64,000 nt of DNA from Opisthocomus hoazin (GCF_030867145.1 NC_134441.1:2380001-2444000); one strand, 5' to 3'. Numbered from the stretch's first letter, positions 1 to 13,314 are shown. Notes: generated from the letters alone by a model not told the origin. Numbers and translations: made by a program.

Positions 1-3000
1 CCGAGCACGGGGGTGATTTTGGGGGGACCAGGAGCCCTCCCGAGGGGGCCCAGCGATCCCCTTCGTGCCGCTGAAGAAGCCGGCTCCTCAGCCCGGCTTG
101 CGGCTGCACCGGGCGTCCCCGCCGTCCGTCCCCGGCCGTCGCAGCTCTCGTGCTCTCCCCGCATTGCCGGGAGGGCGAGGGGTGTGTCCCCCCCCACCTT
201 GTGCCCCCCACCACGGGGCTGCTCATCCCCAGGGCCGGCGTCGCTGCTGCACGGCTCACGCAGGCCCTGGCTCCGGCTTCTTCCCCCATCTGCTCCCAGA
301 AGCCATCGTCGCCTGAGCTCAGCTCCTAATTTTGAACACCGCCGCCGCCCAGCACCCTCCCCTTCCCCCAGCTTGGATCTCATCCTGCATATATTTGCCA
401 CACAGCATTTAAAATAGAGCCCGGCAGCCCACGTGTGGCACTGCGCAGCCCGGCCTGGGCGCCCGGCTGCTGCTTCCTGGCTCCCCTCTGCTCCGTTCTT
501 TCTCCGAGTGTGAATGGAGGGGAAAGCTCCCCCCGTCCTGTGAGCCCCCTCCCGGGGGTTACTCCGTGTGCGGGCGGGACGTGGTGGCGGGAGGGTGGGA
601 GAGGGAGCTCTGGGAGGCCGTGGGTGGTGGTGGGTGCCTCACCTTCGCGTGTTTCTCCATCCGGCCCTGGCGTCTCTCGCAGGCGTGCTCAGCGCTGGGC
701 TCTGTGGGGTGCTCTGTCAGAGGCCGTCGTGGAGCTTGGGATAACGAGTTTGGCAGGCCGGGGGTGTCTCCCAGAGAAGGAGCTCGAGGGGTGGACCCTT
801 GAAGGGCTCCCTCGAAGGATGGTGGTTCCTCCCAGGCGGCTCCAGCCTGGCTCCTGCCTCCTCTCTGGGCAGCTGCCGTGGAGCCGTGGCACCCGCGCGC
901 CCGGGCCAGGCCGCTGTGCGTGGAGCACCCAGGGCTTGAAACGGGACCAGCGGGACACGGAGCACTGGTGAGTGCCGGGCGGTGCCTCGTCCCTGGGGAA
1001 GGTTTGTGGCTGCCCCGGGGGACCTAACACGGCGCCTGCGCTGCCGAGCCGGAGCGGGATGAAACCCGGGGACCTCCGCAGCTCCAACGTTCACCTCCTT
1101 CGGCGTGGAGAGGGACGAGGGGGCTGTGCCTGGCTCCACCTTGGTCAGGCCCCAAAGGAGACCCTACCAATCTTCTGCTGTGTGGGACCTGGGGAGGAGA
1201 CTCCCCATGCCCTGTGCCTGCTGCGTGGTTGTGCCGGGGAAGGGGTCCAAGAGGCAGCAGCATTGCCTGCGCCCCTGGCCCACGGACCCCCGGCCACGCT
1301 GAGCGCCCCAGCCCGGCGAGCCCTGCCACGGGGCCGCCTGCTGCTCTGCCGTCCCCGGGCTCGGCAGCGACCCACAAAAATCACCTGTGTGCTTTCCGGC
1401 TCGCTGTCGCTGGCGAGAGGCAGAGCAAAACCGAACGGAAACGTGTTAGTCCGGTGAGCCGACTCCTCTCCAGCTCTGCGCTCCCTGGAGCGGCCACTTC
1501 CATTCCCGCAGCCCCTGCGGCCGGGGGTTAACCCTTTGCGGGGCGCGCTGGGGAGCGGCCCCGGGATGACACAGCAGCGCTCTGGGAAATTTCCATGAGG
1601 CTTCTGTGTGAATCTCATTCGACTTAGCAACGGCTTGGCTTTGCCGGAAGCCCAGATGGATATATTTTTTTTTTTTCCCGTTGCGAGGTGCCTGCGGGAT
1701 GGGCTTTCTGGCGTGGCTGCCTCCTCCTCGGGATGCCGGGGAGGGGAATTGCACTGCTGGGCACCCGCAGCAGAGGAGCGGGGCTGCGGAGAGGAGGCAT
1801 CGCTGCACGCTGCTGCCTTTGAAGCCGGGGTTGTTTGGCTTGGAGGTGGCGTTATCCCAAGCTTTCTTCTGTCAAGGCTTTTCCAGGAGAGCGGGCAGGG
1901 GAAGGGAGCGGAGCCCGCTGATGCTCCCGCTCAGCAGGCCCTGGCTGGGACCCAGTTAAACTGGTTTCCTCCCTGATGTCCCTGTGGGCTCTCCTGGTGA
2001 GCTCGCCGCAGAGTCCGTGCTGTTCTTCCAGCCTGACCCAGAAAGACGGAGCTGATCCTGATCCTGATCCATACTTAAGGGAGAGTCTGTCCTGGTTCCG
2101 ATTCCTTTCGCGCGCACGAGCTGCGCGGAGGTGCCGCAAGGCGCCCGGGGCTGCGCGCGGGGAGTTCCCCCGGCGCGGCCGAGGCCCATCCCGAGCGGGA
2201 GCCCGCCAGACCTCCGGAGAACGGCCTGGCCTGGTGCCGCCGCGCTCCGTCTGGCCCTGTATCCCGTCTCCGACGGCGGCGGACGCGTGGGGCAGAGGAG
2301 GAGAGCAGAACGAGCGTGCGGTGATGCTTCCTCCGTGTTTTCCCCCTGCCGCCAGAGCGAGCGCTGGGTTGTCCGTGCCTCTCGGGGGATTTTTGGGTTT
2401 GTTTTCTTTTTTGTCTCTGAATTTCAGCTCTCGCGCGCCTGGGGTCTCCGCAGCAGGGTCCCGCGCAGCACTGCCGCGTGCGGCGTTTGCACCCCTCCGT
2501 GCGGGTGGGGAGGCAGCGAGCGCTTCCCCGCTTCCCTTCCCCACCCCCTGTGGGGTTTTCCCATCGCCTTCGGGTCCCCCTTCAGCTGAAGGGGCCTCGT
2601 TTGCTCGGTTGTTTCTCACGTGAGCGACCTCGTGCTGCTCTCGGTCCTACACGATCCTCCGCTGTTCCTTGTGGCGAGGGCCGTCCCCGGGCTCTGCGTG
2701 TGCGTGAGCCCACCAGGGTTCTCCACCTCCTACCCCGTTTCTTTGCTCCTGGGCTGTCCCAGGGAGGCCAAGAAACCTTCTTCCAGCCATGCAGAACCCC
2801 CCCAAGTCAAGGGGCATCACTCAAACCCTTCTCCTCCCCTCCCAGCTCTCCCCAACGCTGACAACCAGCGTCCCGGGTGGGAGCCGCAGCCCGTGCTGGC
2901 TGGGAACGTGAGCTGCGCCAGAGCCTCGTCGCTCAAAAGCCCCGCGTTGGCCGGACCTCCCTCCTCCTCCTCGGCTCGTCGCGTACCACAGCGGCTGTCT

Positions 3001-6000
3001 CGCTCTCGGGAGCTGCGGCGCTGGGCTTGCGGCGCTGTCGTCTTTGGTTTCTGGGAGGGAGATGTCCAGTTTATACTGGGGGAAGCGGGGAAGCTTCTTT
3101 TTCAGTCCTCCCTGCCAAGCAGAGTCTTCTTGTGGCGGAGAGAGGCCGCGGCTTCCTGCTGGGAGAATGATTTTGAGACAGAAACCTTCTCCCATAGCAG
3201 TGGAAACTCAACTGCTTGGGAAGCGTCTTTTCAAAGGGCTGAGTCGCTGGAGCTGAGCTTGAGATCCCCCAGCCTGGTGCAGCCCTCGACTGTAACGAGC
3301 CTTTTGCGGCTGACGAGGAATCGGTCGGGGCCCAACCTTGCAGCGTTCGCGGGGCGTCGGACTCCGCGGCTGCGTTGCTGAGATCAGCAGCGCAGCGCCA
3401 GCTCCCCTGCCGCGCACGGAATCGCTTAGGGCTTTGGTTGCCCTACCAAGGTACCGAGCTCCAGAACTAGGTCCCGGGACCAAAAATAACTAAATTAAAA
3501 CCTATAAATTTTTTTCTCTTAACAAGCAGAAAATCCCAGGGCTGGAGGCCGAGGGACAGCGTGTGCCTGATTCTTATTTAAAAAAGCAATATCTGTTTGC
3601 TCATTTTAATAATTCGCCCAAGGAAGCGGCGTAATGTGGAAAACTACCGTGAGCGCAGGGGTCTGGCGTGGCCCCGCTGTGCCGTCGGCTGTCGGGGGAG
3701 CTTGGGCCAGGCCTTGTCCGTGGGGTGGGAGTCTGGGAGGCCCCCTTGTCCTCTGCCCCCCCAGTTGAATCCCGTTGGATTTCTTTGGCCTTCTCCTCTT
3801 TTTCCAGGGGAGCTGTAGTTGAATCCAGCCCGGTGTGGCTGCGCGTAGGTCCCTTGGAGGAGACCTCTGAAACCCAACGTTGTGTAAGCTCTGTGCGAAC
3901 AATAAAGATCCCAGGGGACTCTTCCGAACAGTCGCGTGTCCTGCTGTCCTTGACCTAAATATCCCGGCAGCGGTGAGATCCAGCCCTCTGGTGACGGCGC
4001 TCCGAAGCTCTCCTGCGAGCTGGCGGGGCCATTTCAACTCGCCTAAGGTCAGTGAGTTGGCTCTGGCGAACGGCTCCGTAAATAACTCGGTAACCGAAAG
4101 CGGAGGCTGAAAGCTCCCCTGAAGAGTGGGAGCTTGGAAAAGAGCCAGCCTGGCGGGCAGAGGGACGGAGGGTCTCTCGCTGCGGCGCGGTGGGACCGGG
4201 GGGGCTCCGGCTGCGTAAAGGCGGCGTCGGGTGCGGGCGGTGCCTTGGGCACCTTGTGCAGGGGAGCCTGGGCTTGACGGCGCGGTGGGGTGCAGCGGGG
4301 AAGGTGTCCTGACGCGCTCGGTTCTTGGTCGATGGTCCCGTCCTGGCCGTGAGCGGAAGCTCTGAGGCTTCCTGAAGGCGAGGAGGCCTTGCTGTAGAGC
4401 TGACGGTGGGCACCGCAGGCTGGAGCCCGGGCTGCACGGCCTGCCAGGGGCGTGCCTGGGTTTTGGGGGCAAGGGGGAAGGTCTTGTCTTCCATTTTTCC
4501 ATCTTTTTTTTGAGAGCAGGACCGCCAGCTTGGGCCCGTCTCGGTTTTGAGAAGGGCCTTGCAGCCTCGGAGGCGTGCAGTCGGGCTAGCGGGCAAGCGG
4601 GGAACCACTGCGGAACTGCTGTCCGCTCTGGGGGGCAAGGAGACCTCCCCAAAGTGGATTGGGGCTCCTCTCCCCAGCAACCCAAACACACCGGGGCTGG
4701 AAGAAGCCCTGAGGGCGGGAGGGGTCCCGGGACCCCCCTCCCGGGCCACTGCTGGGCTGGAGGCTGGAGCTGGCCGGCGGCTGGGAGCGGCTCCCGAGGC
4801 TCGCAGGCTGCGGGCGCCAGCCGAGCTGCACGGAAGGGTTCGGTGCTCAGCTTCTCGACGCTTTGCCGGAGACCCCGTTACCTGGAGTCTTCCGCACAAA
4901 GCGAGCCGGGATGGAACCCCGGGTGCCTCCGGGACCTCGGCGAAGGCACCGAGAGCCCGCAGCACGCGTTCCTCCTGCTCGGGTGAAACCGAGAGAGAGA
5001 CGAAGTGCAACGGTGCTGATGTTCCGCTGCCAGAAGATGTTAAATCTGGAGGCGGGGGGGAGGCTCCTTGGCGGCTGGCTCGCCAGAAGGAGCTCAGACC
5101 CGGGATTTTCCACGCACGCCATCCCTGCGGCTTTGGAAATGCAGCTTTCCGAAGAGGTTGAACCTTGGGCTGCTCTACCTGCTGCTCGGCTGCTCCAGCA
5201 CCCGCCTTGGGACCCCGAGGAGCAAAGGGCGCCTTTGACCCTCTTCAAATTCATCTTAAGAGCTGGGGCTTTTTCTTTCTGGCTGTGGTGTGAGGCTGGA
5301 GCCTTCCTGTGGCTCGAGGTGACTCGGAGTTTTCATCCGGTCGTGCTGGCAGGCAAGGCACGGGGAGCCAGGAGCTCTGGAAATCTGTGTCCCGGCGCAC
5401 GCGTTGGTGCCGTCGGGCGGACGTGGCCTTCACGTAGGGACGCAGGGGGGGCTCTGCCGGCCGCCCGCTGCCTGCCCGGCTCCGCCAGCCCTCGCCCCGC
5501 TGCCTGCCCGGCTCCGCCAGCCCTCGCCCCGCTGCCTGCCCGGCTCCGCCAGCCCTCGCCCTGCTTCTCCCGCGCTGATTTCCAGCCCGGAAGGCTGGGT
5601 GCAGGTGTGGTCCCGGGTGCTGCCCCAGGAGGGAGAGGGGATTTATGATCGTGTGAAGGCCTGGAGGCTGCCGGGGCTCTGACGGGAGCAGGGGCCTGGC
5701 TGGGAGGACGGTGGCTGCTGACACGGCGCTAGTCCCCAGCTGAGCATACTGCGGCGGTTCTGGGGGGACGGACTGCGAATGCTCCTCTCCTCTTCCTCTA
5801 CATCGTCCTCCCCGCTCGCTGGGAAGCCCGGCGAGATGCTTTGAGCCGAGCGATGCCGGTCGTGAGCTACGGGAAGATCTGGACGAGGCTGAGACGACGG
5901 GGCTGGGGCTTGCAGGAGGCAGAGCCCATCTTCCACCGCGCCTCGGGTCCTGCCGGCGCCGGGAGCTGCGGCAGAGGCGTCTGGCTCGGAGAAACCCACC

Positions 6001-8811
6001 CCGGGGAAGGCATTTCCAGCGAGGCAGACGGGAAAGCCCCTGGCTCCGGCCCCGCTGCGGTGCGGGGTGTCTTGCGTGTCGGCAGCAGCTTCTCCTCCTG
6101 AATTTGCCGGTACCTCCTCGAGTCATCGCAGTGCCGGGGACGCGGGATTAATTATGCTGATGGATGCCACTCGCTCTAGGCTGCTGTCACAGAGCGACAG
6201 CCTTGATCTGGGCGTCTGAGCGTTGCAGTAAATGCTGGCTGGATTGACGGCGTGCGGTGCGTCTCCCTGGAAGGCCTCGCTCGCTGCGTGCTGATTTGGG
6301 TTAGGCACGCGGACACGGTGTGCCTGATTTTTCTCTTCTACTTGCTCAGAACTTCATTATTACTTCATGAGATCTTTCCATTCTTGGCAACCTCTCGAGC
6401 TTGAAGAAGGTTTCGTGCGTCGCACGGGGCCTCTGCCGGTGGCTGTAATACGGAGCTGGGGTGGTTTCCTCTGCTGTCTGCTGGCAGGGTGACTCCACAC
6501 AGCGCCGTTCCCCTCGGCTTTCCCCACTCTGACCGGAGGGAGGTCTGGCGGAGGGGGGACGCTGGGCTTTGCGGAGCTTGCGGGACGCGATGGGACGTGG
6601 TGGTGACGGCGAGCGCAGGTGGGGTGGGATGGTTGTAAACACCTCCTTCAGGAGAGCTCTGCGGAAGGGAGCGGGGCCGGGGCTCCGTTTCTGCGTGCAC
6701 CGGGTTGGTTGTCTCGCAGCACCAGCCCCGCTTTCCCCACCCCATCATCATCCTCTTCGGCCTCGGCCAGTCCCGCTCAGCCAGCTTCAGCGGTGGAGCT
6801 GGTTGCTCTTCTCCGCCCGCCTCCACATCTGCATCACTTAACTGGCTTGACACGTTTTCCTTAAAGCTGCCTAAATAATTCACCTTGGTGAAGAGCGAGC
6901 CGCAGCGCCGGCCCCGGAGGAAGCTTTCTGTGAGTGCCCAGTGACCGGCGGGTGTCTGCTGTACTGGTGCCAGTGCCGGCAGGGTGCAGACCCCCGCCCT
7001 GAGCTCAGCAATCCGCTCGGCCGAAGAACCGGCACCGGCTGAGGCGGGTCCCCGGTCCTGGCAGCTGCAGAACCCCGGTGTCCGGCACTGCCGTCGGCCC
7101 CGCATCCCCAGAGGGCAGGGACCCCGCGTCGGGCAGCCGGGATGCTGCAGGCTGAGAGGATCGGCTTCCTTAAGTAGTTTGGAAAATCCTAGGGAGTTTT
7201 TTTTGTCTTTTCTTCATTTTACGGAGGAAAAAAATCCATTGGGATTAGGCCCGTGTTAACGCCTTCGCATGATGCTTGCCCACCTCTGCTCCCCGCTCAG
7301 CCCGCAGCTCCTGTGCTGCCGTACCTGTGCCTCTACTTTTGCGTTCTTACACCAAAAATCCTCGGTCAAGAGGAACTCCGTGAGCTGCCCTACTTCTTCT
7401 CGTAGAAAACATCAAACCGAACCCTTCGGCGTCTGGTTCCCGCTCTTGGGTGGTGTCCGGCGCTGCTTTTACAGAGCTGGCGCTGGAGCCGTGGCGCTCG
7501 GAGGACGGCAGCGTGTTCGGCCGGGTGTCCGCAGAGGAGAGGATTGCTCCGTCGCCGTTTCCGCCGCGCTCGGCTCGTCGTGCTTCCCCAGCCCACGGAG
7601 CTGGAAATCCCGCAATAAGAAATGCCCAGAAATCTGTATACGGGGCCTCGACCCTCGGGCATCCAGCTCTGCCTCGGCCAGCCGTGATGGAGGGCACCTC
7701 GCAGTGACACCGCCGCCTCCCAGCGTGTCCCCGTCCCCGCCGCCGCGGGTCTGACCCCGCGCGAGGGCAGCGTCTCGGTCCCGGTGACAACGTGGCCGTG
7801 CGGTGCGGCTCCTAGGAGCGGAAAACAGATCGGCTGCTTCTCGACGGTGCATTGTTAAAGGTTTCACCTCCCCCGAAGTGACACATTGCGAGCAGAAATA
7901 GAACAAGACAGAACACACAGAGCCACCCACACCATCCCCGCCACCCGGCAGCCAAGCGCACGCGGTGCCAAAGCCTTGGCTTTAAAAGCTGAGGCTTTTT
8001 CGCCCTCCCTCTCCCCGGCCCTGCCACCACCTGCCCCAGCCCGGCGGGCGGTTCGGCGTCGCGGCGAGCTGACCGTCGCACCGTGGCCGCCGTGCTGTCA
8101 CCGGGCTGCTGGGAGGACCCAACCCGCACCGCGCTCTGGATGCGGCCTCGGTCTTCGCCTGGTGGCTCTGGGGACGGGGACGTCTCCTGGTGATGGTGGT
8201 GCTGGAGGTTCTCTCGCCCGCTGCACCGTGGTGCTGTTGATGTGACGCGAGGGGCAGGTTTGGCTGGGAGAGGCACCGCTGGCATGGCTCGGCACGGCTC
8301 GGCCCAGCTCACCGGGAGCTGCGGCCGTCGCCACGGACGGCGAGGGAAGCTGCCTCCCAGCCGGGGAGCTGGCTCCAATTTCTCGAGTGCCGCCGGCGTG
8401 AAGGGTGGCGTGTGCTAAGCACAGTTGGACCGGGCAAGGATCTGGCTGGAAAACCTCCAGGAGAGGAAGAATTGCTCCAGGAGATGGTAGAGCTGTCAGC
8501 CATTTGTCAGAGGCGCCTAACGAGGCTGAGGCCTGCTTTTGTCGCCCCAAATCCTCATTTGCTCAAGAGCAGGCAGTTAAACGTGGAGGGGCATTCACCA
8601 GGGCCCTCGTGATCCAGTTTTGGGGCACAAAGACACCCCATTCGTTTCACGTCGGAGGATTTTGAACGTCTGGAGCAGAGATCAGCGGCGGTGACGTGCA
8701 GGAAGGGCTGGAGGAGTTCGGGCGGGCTGTTCGGGAAAAGAGAGGAGCGGAGAAGCGCCGGCGCCGGGTCTCCACGCCCCTGGGACGAGCAGCCATGGCT
8801 CGAGGAATGCC
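1..8811. other. NUDCD3 upstream intron, no exon seen
   Basis: No family-like coding segment was found on either strand. The stretch precedes the first visible NUDCD3 exon, so it is taken to be intron. It is GC-rich with short AT-rich islands (about 3480-3620, 6140-6200, 6830-6890) that contain TAATTA-like cores and could be regulatory. Open frames here are GC-driven and lack splice logic. The N-terminal roughly 170 codons of NUDCD3 were looked for and not found, so they should lie left of the window. Confidence 0.6.
5467..5562. repeat. 32-bp tandem repeat, three copies
   Basis: Three almost identical 32-bp units (5467-5498, 5499-5530, 5531-5562) begin GCTGCCTGCCCGGCTCCGCC. It is a short GC-rich minisatellite in NUDCD3 intron sequence. 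Confidence 0.85.
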
Positions 8812-9554
8812 ATGGGGAGGAACAGCCCCAGGCACCAGTACAGGCTGGGGTGACCTGCTGGGGAGCAGCTCTGCGGAGAGGGACTGGGAGTGCTGGGGGA
8901 CGACAGGGTGACCATGAGCCAGCAGCGTGCCCTGGGTGCCAAGAAGGCCGATGGGATCCTGGGGTGCATCAAGAGGAGTGTGGGCAGCAGGGCGAGGGAG
9001 GTTCTCCTCCCCCTCTGCTCTGCCCTGGGGAGGCCCCATCTGCAGTGCTGGGTCCAGTGCTGGGCTCCCCAGTTCCAGAAAGATGAGGAGCTACTGGAGA
9101 GAGTCCAGCACAGGGCTGCGAGGATGAGGAGGGGACTGGAGCATCTCTGCTACGAGGAGAGGCTGAGGGAGCTGGGCTTGTTCAGCCTGGAGAAGAGAAG
9201 GCTGAGAGGGGACCTTAGAAATGCCTCTAAATATCTGCAGGGTGGGGGTCAGGAGGACGGGGCCAGACTTTCCAGTGGTGCCCAGCGACAGGACAAGGGG
9301 CAACGGGCACAAACTGGAGCAGAGGAAGCTCCAGCTGAACCCGAGGAAGAACTTCTTCCCTCTGAGGGTGCCGGAGCCCTGGCCCAGGCTGCCCAGGGAG
9401 GCTGTGGAGTCTCCTTCTCTGGAGATATTCCAGCCCCGCCTGGCCGCGGTGCTGTGCAGCCTGCTCTGGGTGACCCTGCTTGGGCAGGGGGCTGGGCTGG
9501 GGGACCCCCAGAGGGCCCTGCCAACCCCGACCATGCTGGGATTCTGTGATTCTG
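8812..9554 (+). mobile_element. CR1 LINE fragment, 5'-truncated
   Basis: The 3' part of a CR1 non-LTR retrotransposon in sense orientation. Translation gives the C-terminal part of the CR1 ORF2 protein, with stretches such as [37 protein letters not shown] and [10 protein letters not shown]. The frame breaks after that point, so the copy is dead. The 3' end reads GATTCTGTGATTCTGTGAG, the CR1 tail repeat. The reverse transcriptase catalytic region is absent. Confidence 0.93.
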
Positions 9555-9993
9555 TGAGCGGGGTTTCGGCACGAGGGGAAGCTTCTCCCCGCTGCAGTCG
9601 GCGGAGCGCGCGGATGGTTCGGCTGGGGGACGTGTGGGGACGGGGCAGCGGGGCAGAGCACGTCCCCGGCGGGCTGCGCGGGGAGGCTGGGAGGGCTGTG
9701 ATCCATCCCTCCGTCACCCGGCGCGCTGCTCCAGTTACAACACGGAGGGAGCGAGGACGGAGCCGTCCCCCGGGGAGCGGCCGGCGCTGGGGGGAGAGCT
9801 GCTTTCGCGTGTTCAGCAGCGGTGCCGGGCAGGGAGGCTCAACGGAGCCGTTGCAGAGTGAGTCCTGCCTCAGTTTCCCTGTGGAAGTAACCCAGTTACC
9901 ACCGACTCCTCCCAGGGCTGCTGCGAAGCCGCTCGTGCCCTCACAGGACAACGAAATCGCGCTCGGCGAGCTCTTGGGAGGGCTGAAACCTCC

Positions 9994-10268
9994 AGAATCA
10001 CAGAATCACAGAATAGTAGGGGTTGGAAGGGCCCTCTGTGGGTCACCCAGCCCAACCCTCCTGCTGAAGCAGGGTCACCTACAGCAGGCTGTAGAGGACC
10101 TTGTCCAGGTGGGTCTTGAATATCTCCAGAGAAGGAGACTCCACAGCCTCCCTGGGCAGCCTGGGCCAGGGCTCCGTCACCCTCAGAGGGAAGAAGTTCT
10201 TCCTCGGGTTCAGCTGGAGCTTCCTCTGCTCCAGTTTGTGCCCGTTGCCCCTTGTCCTGTCACTGTCC
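9994..10268 (-). mobile_element. CR1 LINE 3'-end fragment
   Basis: Reverse-oriented CR1 tail starting with CAGAATCACAGAATAGTAGG on the + strand. It keeps only the last codons of ORF2 ([38 protein letters not shown]). It lies about 440 bp from the oppositely oriented copy at 8812-9554, so together they form an inverted pair. Confidence 0.92.
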
Positions 10269-12170
10269 GGGACGTGGCTGGCCAGGGTCTGCTCAGCCCC
10301 GAGGAAGAGACGCAGCAAGGACGGAGCTGGGGGGCTTTGTGGCAGCGAGCGGCTGCCCCGGGGTCGTGTTTATCCGTGCGGTGGCTCCGAGGAATTGGCA
10401 CCGGGTGTCCGAGCCCCGCTCGCCTTGGCGCTGCCGCGTTCTCTCCCTGCTCTGCGTCTGCCCTAGGAAGGCTTGGCCCGGGCACGGGCTCGCTGCCTCC
10501 CCCTTCGCCCTTCGAGCTTTGCCCAGGGAAAGCTGGGCCGGGGGAACAGCCTGGCACGAAATAGCCATTTGCTGTTTTTTCTCTGGTTCCTTGCTCGCTC
10601 TCGGGGAGCGGACGGCGTTGGGATGCCTTCCCTCCGGTGTCTCGCGGGCGAGGAGCGTGGGCAGCTCTGCCCCGCAGCTCGGGCCCGTGCTGATTAGAAG
10701 CAAACAGGAGGAAAAAACTCAGAGCTGGTTTGAAGCAAACGCTCTGTTAGGAGGAAAAATCCCGGCGGGTTTTAAACCCTACTCAGGTCCGTGCTCCAGG
10801 ACGGTGGTGCCCCGAGAGCAGGGCTGGGCCGGCTCTGGGTGAGGAGCTGGGGACGAAGGGGACGATGCTCGGGGCCGCGCCGCCCCGTTCCAACCCCTTT
10901 GCGTCCCGCGGGGTGGGAGCGGGCCCCCGGTCGCCCGCGCCGTTGGGCGCCTCGCCCTCCGGCCCGTTTGACTCCTGCAATCCGGGGGCGGTTGGTTGGG
11001 AATCCGACAGCCGGAGGCAACCCGCGCCGGTTCGGTGCTGCCATGCCAACCCCGTTGCCATGGCAATGGGCACCCAACGGGCGACCGCCAGCCAAGGCCG
11101 AGATGCCCGAAAAACAGTGATGCGATGTCCCCCAAAAATCACCGGCCTCGCGCTGGGGGCCCGCGGCTGCTGCCGGTTCCCGGTGCTGCCTGGAGAACCG
11201 GATCCAAGCCACCCCGGGGCGCGGGGGGGGCTGTGACAGGGCGGCAAAACCCCGTGAAACCGTCCAGGAAAAAAGAAAAAGCCGGGGGGAGCGTACACCC
11301 AGCCCCGCCGACGGCACCCTCGGACCGTCTTAGAGCCTAATTTAATTAAAATCGATGGATCTTACATAATCCTCCGGGCGCCGCGCTGCTGGAAGCCTCC
11401 CCCGCCCGGTGCTGGCGACGGCTGCTGGGTGTGGGGGTGTCGGGGAGGCAGCGGGGCGCGGGGGGACGCGGTGCCCGGGGCCGGCTGCCCCCCAGGGCCC
11501 CTCGCTGCCGGCCCGCCCTGCACGTAACCCGCTGCAGCCCCGTGTTTATACGGCGGCAGATTGAGGACTAGGTGCGTATCAAAACATTTTAAAATAACTC
11601 TGCCTTTTGTCAGCACCGCCGCTATCTTTAGAAAAGATTTTATTTGATTTGAAAGCCCTCTCCGGGAGGCTGCGCGGGAGCGGGTCCTCAGCCCGCCTGC
11701 GGTTCAGAGGGACGCGGCTGCGATGGAGATTTCCCTGGCTGGAAACGCTGTATTAATTATTGCTTATTGATCCGGTAAATCCCAACGCTGCCCTCGCAGC
11801 CGCCTCCTCATCCTGCTCCGGAGATTTCCACGGCTGGGAGCGGCTGTGTTTTGCTCAAAGCGTTGCTCGTGACCCACTCGTCCGGTTGCCCCAGCACCGC
11901 GCCGGGCTGGCTCCTCGGGCGTCCTGCTCCCCGGCTCCGTCGCCTCGGGGTCGCGGCCGCTGGCGGCGTTCCCAAACACGCTAAAATCAGGAGGAGAACA
12001 ACCCCACTCTGTTTTCTCACGATGAACCCAGGTCACAGCGGTGGGCCACCACCCCTGCAGCCCCGGCAGCGGCTCGGCAGACAGCACCCACTGTCCGGCA
12101 CGTGCCAGTGTCCCCTGGGCGCGGTGGACGCAGCAGGGAGGTGGAGGGGAAGAGGAACCTGGGGAACCCG
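10269..12170. other. NUDCD3 intron between CR1 copies
   Basis: No exon is recognised. The stretch holds an RFX X-box-like sequence at 11054-11067 (GTTGCCATGGCAAT) and two AT-rich islands at about 11325-11360 and 11560-11780, with TTTAATTAAAATCGAT and TATTAATTATTG cores, in otherwise very GC-rich DNA. They are candidate enhancers only. Confidence 0.4.
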
Positions 12171-12906
12171 GGGAGGAACAACCCCAGGCACCAGTACAGG
12201 CTGGGGTGACCTGCTGGGAGCAGCTCTGCAGAGAGGGACTGGGAGTGCTGGGGGACGACAGGGTGACCATGAGCCAGCAGCGTGCCCTGGGTGCCAAGAA
12301 GGCCAACGGGATCCTGGGGTGCATCCAGAGGAGTGTGGGCAGCAGGGCGAGGGAGGTTCTCCTCCCCCTCTGCTCTGCCCTGGGGAGGCCCCATCTGCAG
12401 TGCTGGGTCCAGTGCTGGGCTCCCCAGTTCAAGAAAGATGAGGAGCTACTGGAGAGAGTCCAGCGCAGGGCTGCGAGGATGAGGAGGGGACTGGAGCATC
12501 TCTGCTACGAGGAGAGGCTGAGGGAGCTGGGCTTGTTCAGCCTGGAGAAGAGAAGGCTGAGAGGGGACCTTCGAAATGCCTCTAAATATCTGCAGGGTGG
12601 GGGTCAGGAGGATGGGGCCAGACTCTTTCCAGTGGTGCCCAGCGACAGGACAAGGGGCAACGGGCACAAACTGAAGCAGAGGAAGCTCCAGCTGAAGATG
12701 AGGAAGAACTTCTTCCCTCTGAGGGTGACGGAGCCCTGGCCCAGGCTGCCCAGGGAGGCTGTGGAGTCTCCTTCTCTGGAGATATTCCAGCCCCGCCTGG
12801 CCGCGGTGCTGTGCAGCCTGCTCTGGGTGACCCTGCTTGGGCAGGGGTTGGGCTGGGGGACCCCCAGAGGGCCCTGCCAACCCCGACCATGCTGTGATTC
12901 TGTGAA
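12171..12906 (+). mobile_element. CR1 LINE fragment, 5'-truncated
   Basis: Sense-oriented CR1 3' part with one nearly continuous frame covering the ORF2 C-terminus ([20 protein letters not shown] to [18 protein letters not shown]). It ends at a short CR1 tail. Its left edge starts within a base or two of the same CR1 consensus position as the copy at 8812. No catalytic reverse transcriptase motifs are present. Confidence 0.93.
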
Positions 12907-13314
12907 GAAGAGCTCTGCCCTCGAGCCGGGTTAGCCAGGAAGGTGCCCCGGGCCAGCTGGGGACCAGCTCTGCGCCTTTTGGGGGGCCGAGTCGTCGTGT
13001 GTCTCGCCAGTCGTCCCGTCAGCAGCCTGACCTGCGGTGCGGCACAGCAAGGAGAGGGGTCTGCCAGTCTCCTGCCGCGGGCAGGGTGGCCGGGGTCCCG
13101 CTGCGTCCTGGGGCTGCCGACCTGAACCCGCTCCCTGCCAGCAGCGGGGGAGAGACTGGGCACCAGCCTGAAGCGTTAGGGATGCTCGCAGGATGGCCGG
13201 GCAGCGGCTCTGCCCTCCCTTTCTGCTTCATGTACGCTGCTCTCAGCTTTCCTGCTCTCTCCGGGCTCTGATCTGTCCCACACTTAGCATGTCGCCCCTT
13301 TCTTCCCCCCCCAG

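Noticed and set aside
8927-9549. Host gene encoding [17 protein letters not shown] and following
   Set aside because: It is the C-terminus of the CR1 LINE ORF2, repeated in the other copies.
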